From Dictyophora rubrovolvata (taxonomy: Eukaryota; Basidiomycota; Agaricomycetes; Phallales; Phallaceae), in the NCBI GenBank assembly GCA_029959195.1, contig CP114118.1:2356001-2420000 (forward strand): a DNA stretch of 64,000 nucleotides, given 5' to 3'. The notes under the pieces are model-generated. The model saw only the letters and a program-made list of their open reading frames with translations, had not been told where the DNA came from and searched no databases. The translations under genes and the position numbers were made by a program. Positions 59,569 to 64,000 of this stretch are shown here, piece after piece (the stretch's first letter is position 1; each line of letters starts with the position of its first letter).

Positions 59569-60105
59569 ATGTGGTAGGTGATTTTTCTTGGTATATATGG
59601 ATTACACAGTCTAATATCATGTAAGCAAGCATATTCTGAATGCTCAAGTAACTATCAGAGCTCCATGTTGTAAGCAGTGGTATGATTGCGCTGAATGCCA
59701 TGCGGAGAAACAAACGCATGCCCTGGCGAAAACGACGGAGATGACGTTCATGTGCAAGAAATGTCGTAAAGCGTTTAGGAAAGACATGTCGACCTATGAA
59801 GAAAGCGATGAATATTGTCCACATTGCGATAATCACTACGTATGTTGTCTAATTCGTATATACTCAGAGTCGGGCTCTCATCTATTGCGGTAATCATTAG
59901 GTCATCGATGCGAAAACTCCTCAGGCTGTCATCGGCATTGAAGCAGAGGATACTCGTATTGACTCTCGGTAATCTTTATTCCCTGTCATTCTTTGGAGAT
60001 ACCTAAAATGATGATGTTACCTTCAGGATTATTAAGGACGACCGAACCCAGCAACATTCCGTGCAATCAATTTATGACATGGACTTCTCGGATAAAATCG
60101 GCTGA
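59569..60105 (+). CDS. CHY-type zinc-finger protein, 121 aa
   Basis: A small zinc-binding protein of the CHY family (zf-CHY; relatives include yeast Hot13, which acts in the mitochondrial intermembrane space). Four exons fit. A 5-nt first exon (ATGTG, 59,569-59,573) joins 59,626-59,839, then 59,901-59,968 and 60,027-60,105, reading MCKHILNAQVTIRAPCCKQW, YDCAECHAEKQTH, MTFMCKKCRKAFRKDM, DEYCPHCDNHYVIDAKTPQ and a C-terminus DMDFSDKIG. All Cys/His pairs of the family are present (CKH, CC, CAECH, CKKC, CPHC). The micro-exon depends on the donor GTAGGT and acceptor TAAG. The MULE duplication ends 75 bp upstream of the ATG, so the 5' untranslated region or promoter now abuts the transposon. Confidence 0.88.
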
Positions 60106-61395
60106 GCCTGGTTACAGCAAAGTTTTCATCCCTTCGTATCCCTCACCTTCCTCTCTCATGTATGTCTGCATTCTCACGTCGATACAGTTTCAACTCGCTC
60201 TACTCCCCTTCGACCGATCATAGTTACGAAATATAGATTCTGCCGAGGTCATGCTAATTTATCAAATTACCATCTGTTGGTACCGGGATTTGCCTTCGCG
60301 GCGTGTGAATATGTCTACGTTGAGATCAGCTCAGAGGTCTCGTGAAAGCATTGCAAAGAATGCTTCTTTACCCCAGATAGCTTCATATTAAGCAACCAAT
60401 CAGGCTTTTTCTCATCTACTTTTTTTTACTCGGGAGACTGTCATCCCGATTCGCACTCGAGGTATGTATGATTCTCCTTATTGTAGCTTCCATTCCAAAA
60501 CTTCAACCTTTGGCAGAAATAGACGTGGAGGCACCTTCAGATCCCTGGCTGTGCATTTACAAACAACGCCTTATGAGCCGCGGACAAAAAAAGGGTGCCA
60601 TATGATGGAAGCTATGACACATAGCAAGTACTCGACCATGAAACATGGCACTACATAGTCTGAGCCAACAAACGGACTACCATGAGAAAACCTACGGATG
60701 AGAATCCGATTTTCTGTCATCTTGGACAAACCTGATCAAAGCATAATCGCTAAAAATTCAGAGGAAGAAGTATCGTGAGTTTCACTGGATCTCCTGGGAC
60801 GCCTGTCGGTCATCAAATGAAAGCAATTCTAATAAGGACCATTGTGCACATGTACATACATGCGTTCTTCCATACCACGCGACAAACGGTGCTTTATTTC
60901 ACAAGAACGCTTCAAACTTAATAGGAGGAATGACGAATTGATTTACGCCTACGGGGTCATGTTTTCATGGCTCAGTCCGGTCAATATTCAACGATCTACC
61001 TATTTTCCACTCCAGGCCTTCTGAAGTTCTTATTCTTCGAATGCTTACAATATCCACTTAGTTGGGCATCAAATATGTTGAAAGGAGAAGCTTTGACAAA
61101 TACCACCGAGGCTATTGGCTTGAAGTCCACCGACATGCCTTGGACCCTTCTGCCAGTGTCTGTCGAAATTCTCGCACTCTGATTTCATGGTTTGCCACAA
61201 AGGCTCGCGCCATATGACAGGGTCTTTACTAACAATAGGTTGACATTGATATTCCTTTTCTTACTAGCAAGCCAAATAATGGGGCTATAAATACATTTTC
61301 AAAGGTCATACATAGCTGAGTAACATGACAAGTCAGGGGAAGGGGTCAAAGGCACATGGTATAATATCGATTCTGGGTCATCAATTGGAAATCTG
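60106..61395. other. Intergenic between convergent genes, no gene seen
   Basis: Plus-strand frames at 60,464-60,658 and 60,842-61,182 lack family motifs and plausible splice partners. The stretch lies between two 3' ends. Nothing further is supported. Confidence 0.5.
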
Positions 61396-62727
61396 TCAAT
61401 GTTCAATCGCAAGTGCGAACATGGCCAAAGCCTTTAAAGGATCATCAAAGTGAGCCTGAAAGGGAGATATATATGTATTTTGATCGTTTGACAAAGAAGG
61501 GGCACAGACGTACATAGTGATTTGCGCCTTCAAGCGCAAAAAATTTGACAGAGCGTTGGAGATAATGGTTTACCGGCGGGGAATCGATATCAGCTTGCAC
61601 TGACCGCACGGCATAGGGGGTTTCCCAAACGGACTCTGTGCACCAAATGTATGACACATGGGTATTTGGAAGGACCATCACTGCGTTCCCCTCATTGTAA
61701 TCCCCAAAGAGGGCTCTTAAGAGAACTTTTCGATGAATAGGGCGATTCTCCTCGAGAATAACGAAAGGATCTCCGTGTGCTATTGTTACTATTTCCAAGC
61801 CTTTCGAGATGTCTGTCGGGGTAAAACGATTTATGGTCGCACTCTTCACCGGGTTGCCCTTTCTTTGCTCCAGAACGCCGTGCAAAAGCCTCGAAACGGG
61901 TGTCTTGGCATCCAAAAGCGTCGGGGAATGTGAATAATAATTGGTCACCCATTCGGTAAATCGTGGTTGACGTTGTGCCTGCGGAATTTCTAAATCGTTT
62001 AACGGATTGTAACCCTCTGGTGGGGTAGGGTAGCCCAAAACATGGTAGGGTGGATCTAAGAAAAAAAATGAACCAAACCAAATACATACTATGTGAACCT
62101 AGACCCGGCATACCGTATATAACAATCTTTCTCATGTACGCATCCAGCTTGCGCATCACGCCTGGATCAAGAGTGTTACCGAAGGCTAGCAGCGACAAAG
62201 GGAGGATGTTTCCTAGCGACCACGCCATTAAAGCCATGCCTCCGCTAGCTCTCCCTACGCTCTCTATCTTGAGCGGTATACTCTCGTTCTCGATGAATTT
62301 GACTAAAAATCTAGCTATCTCCGCCGCTCGAGCTTGAAGATAAGTTGTATAATGCTCCAATTTACGGCGATCAGGACGGCTATTTGAACTGTCCATGTTT
62401 TCAGAATCTGCAGCGCTGAAATCGAAGGCCGGGTCTAATGGATCTGTATCCAAATCGGTCAGAGGGGTTGAGCCTTGATAACCCCGACGATTCACGAGAA
62501 CAAGACGTATGTGGCTTGCAGCAGCAAGTGGAATCAGCTTGTGGAAAATATCTACAACCACAAAGATTTAATAACGGCTCATATCACTGGAAAAACAACG
62601 TACGACTATTGAACGAAAAACCATGAAGAACGACCAAAGTTGTGTACGGGATATCTGTGAGGGCCGGAACACCACTGTCATAATAGTAGAACTGCGTCCC
62701 GAGCTCATCGATTTGAATTATAGGCAT
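61396..62727 (-). CDS. Alpha/beta hydrolase-fold protein
   Basis: The ATG at 62,727 gives MPIIQIDELGTQFYYYDSGV, then IPYTTLVVLHG, the oxyanion-side HG motif. After an intron (62,543-62,627) come IFHKLIPLAAASHIRLVLVN-RRGYQGSTPL. The nucleophile elbow is probably AWSLGN (LMAWSLGNILPLSLLAFGN). Conserved downstream parts are YGMPG, then DPPYHVLGYPTPPEGYNPL, a lid-like region and VVLEENRP-type sequence (VTIAHGDPFVILEENRP). Near the C-terminus, VMVLPNTHVSYIWCTESVW and ALEGANHY carry the likely catalytic histidine, and the last exon is AHFDDPLKALAMFALAIEH, ending at 61,396. The substrate is unknown; fungal homologues are annotated only as alpha/beta hydrolases. Two to three introns. Confidence 0.82.
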
Positions 62728-63454
62728 TCTATCCAAGTCGTGTTATGTCGCAGAAATGCCTCTCAATCCAGATTTCTCAGACACCCAAAGCCAACAATAG
62801 TCTCCGGTTGTACGTTGTGATGGCTGATTGAAGCTAAGACGCTAGATGATTCGACGATGGCCTTTTCTCTTGCTGCTCTTTTACAGGCACAATGACATTC
62901 GGGCAAACTTATTTGAAAAAACCTGATTGGGATAAAAGGGTACACGAGCGATGACATTTTCGCAGTTGTCCGAGAATTTGCTGCGCTTGGACGTCGTCGC
63001 TTATTACTTTTGAGCCCTCCGAAGTCGAATCACACGACACTACACGGCGCATAGCAAGTCAACGTAAAAAGCCGAAATAGCGAACGCAAGAAGAGCGCCT
63101 GCAATTGGCCTGTCAAATTTATTTGTTTTTGCAAGAAATCCTGACACGACACGGGTAAAACATCTTCCTGACCCTCATATTGATATGGGGGCTCACCCCG
63201 GACTTCGTCACAAATCATCATGCTCAATCAAACGTCTCTCGGATATAGCGCGTCCTGTAGAATTGCGAGTCGGCTAACGCCATTCCTTTCGCCTGTCTCA
63301 TATGGGATCCCCACTCTGACACTGCTTTTGTAGCCTCCCTCCCACAAGATCCCACTGGCCGTGCACTCGTGCGAAGCACCCACAGGTATAATTACGCTGC
63401 CTCCTTCCCTGTCAAGTTTTTCCGGATGTCCATCTTCTCTCGCTCCTTCCAGTA
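62728..63454. other. Divergent promoter region, no gene seen
   Basis: It separates the hydrolase (-) and the membrane-protein gene (+). Minus-strand frames at 62,763-62,957 and 63,030-63,227 have no recognisable family and no clear splice link to the hydrolase. Confidence 0.5.
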
Positions 63455-64000
63455 ATGGGCGACACGCTTGTGTTGACTATGGGTGTGGCCCTCATAGGGA
63501 CCCTAATATCTGCGGTACTTTATGGCATCACCATCACACAAACATACCTCTACTTTCAAAGATTTCCCAACGACAATGTTCTCATCAAGCTAATGGTGAG
63601 CAGAATCCTGTTTTCGAAGCGCGCTCTAAGTAGTAACTTGGTATGCCAGGTAGCCACACTGTGGTACGTTTCGCCTAGCTGAATAGAATGGAGAGTGGAT
63701 AGCTTGAGCTAAAAGGATATTCGTTGAATCTACAGGGTGTTGGATACGCTCCACCTGTCACTCATTTCACATTCCATGTTCTATTATTTAGTAAGTATAC
63801 TCACCCTTCAACTGAAGGTTTGCTGATCACTCGTATAGATCGCGAATTACAACAATCCCCCTTCATTACAATCCGCTGTCTGGTGAGCAGTTCATTATAT
63901 GTCGAAAAAACAAGCTATCGTTCTTATGCATCTCCAGGAGTTTCAATGTGAGTCAGTAGGCCCCACCAATACAACTTGAGCTCAACGTAGCATTACCCCC
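63455..64000 (+). CDS. DUF6534-like multi-pass membrane protein, N-terminal part (runs off window)
   Basis: It belongs to a large, basidiomycete-expanded family of seven-helix-type membrane proteins of unknown function. The ATG at 63,455 gives MGDTLVLTMGVALIGTLISA, then VLYGITITQTYLYFQRFPND (the YFQRFPxD family signature at the end of helix 1). Further exons give VATLW, VLDTLHLSLISHSMFYYL, then IANYNNPPSLQSAVW and the start of the next exon, SFN. Each of the four introns visible keeps frame. The rest lies to the right of the window. Confidence 0.8.

Noticed and set aside
59468-59836. 122-codon minus-strand frame
   Set aside because: It is the antisense shadow of the CHY zinc-finger exons and transposon end.

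Overview
The window looks like nuclear DNA of a basidiomycete fungus, probably an agaricomycete. Nearly every host gene is cut by many short (about 45-70 bp) GT-AG introns. The gene set is fungal: Cwc15, Sym1/Mpv17, a Rib2/Pus-type pseudouridine synthase, a LaeA-like methyltransferase, polyporopepsin-like aspartic proteases, Git1-like permeases and a DUF6534-type membrane protein. All exon structures were inferred by eye from splice signals and family conservation; no search was run.

Positions 1-20,440 are a graveyard of nested LTR elements. It holds Ty3/gypsy pol fragments, several copies of a 2.3-kb TG...CA-ended repeat with its own reading frames, solo LTRs with clear 5-bp target duplications, and a decayed Ty1/copia element (16.6-20.4 kb) carrying an LTR inside an LTR.

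Positions 20,500-51,200 are mainly host genes. In order they are: an MFS transporter (-), an eIF5B gene relic (+), a tRNA pseudouridine synthase (-), a possible short gene (+) interrupted by a 1-kb transposon, a SAM methyltransferase (+), a second and larger eIF5B relic (-), a convergent pair of aspartic protease genes, three tandem MFS permease paralogues (-), CWC15 (-) and SYM1 (-).

Positions 51,474-59,484 are an apparently whole 8,011-bp DNA transposon of the Mutator-like (MULE) type. It has GGG-starting terminal inverted repeats and a perfect 9-bp target duplication, ACGTTGTTG. It carries two convergent multi-exon genes. One encodes a very large transposase with a GCM1/WRKY-like zinc finger, a DDE core with a C-x2-H motif, a ubiquitin-protease-like domain, a PHD finger and a basic tail. 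The other encodes a protein with an HxD...H core resembling 2-oxoglutarate/Fe(II) dioxygenases, possibly of TET/JBP type. The 1-kb element at 26,785-27,803 is an internally deleted derivative of the same family with its own 9-bp duplication, and a related end survives at about 35,08x. Both complete insertions sit next to the 5' ends of divergent host genes.

The right end (59.5-64 kb) holds a small CHY zinc-finger gene (+), an alpha/beta hydrolase (-) and the start of a DUF6534-like membrane protein (+) that runs out of the window.

The transposon, with protease, chromatin-reader and probable DNA- or RNA-modifying modules between CpG-dense ends, is the strongest candidate for an undescribed system.
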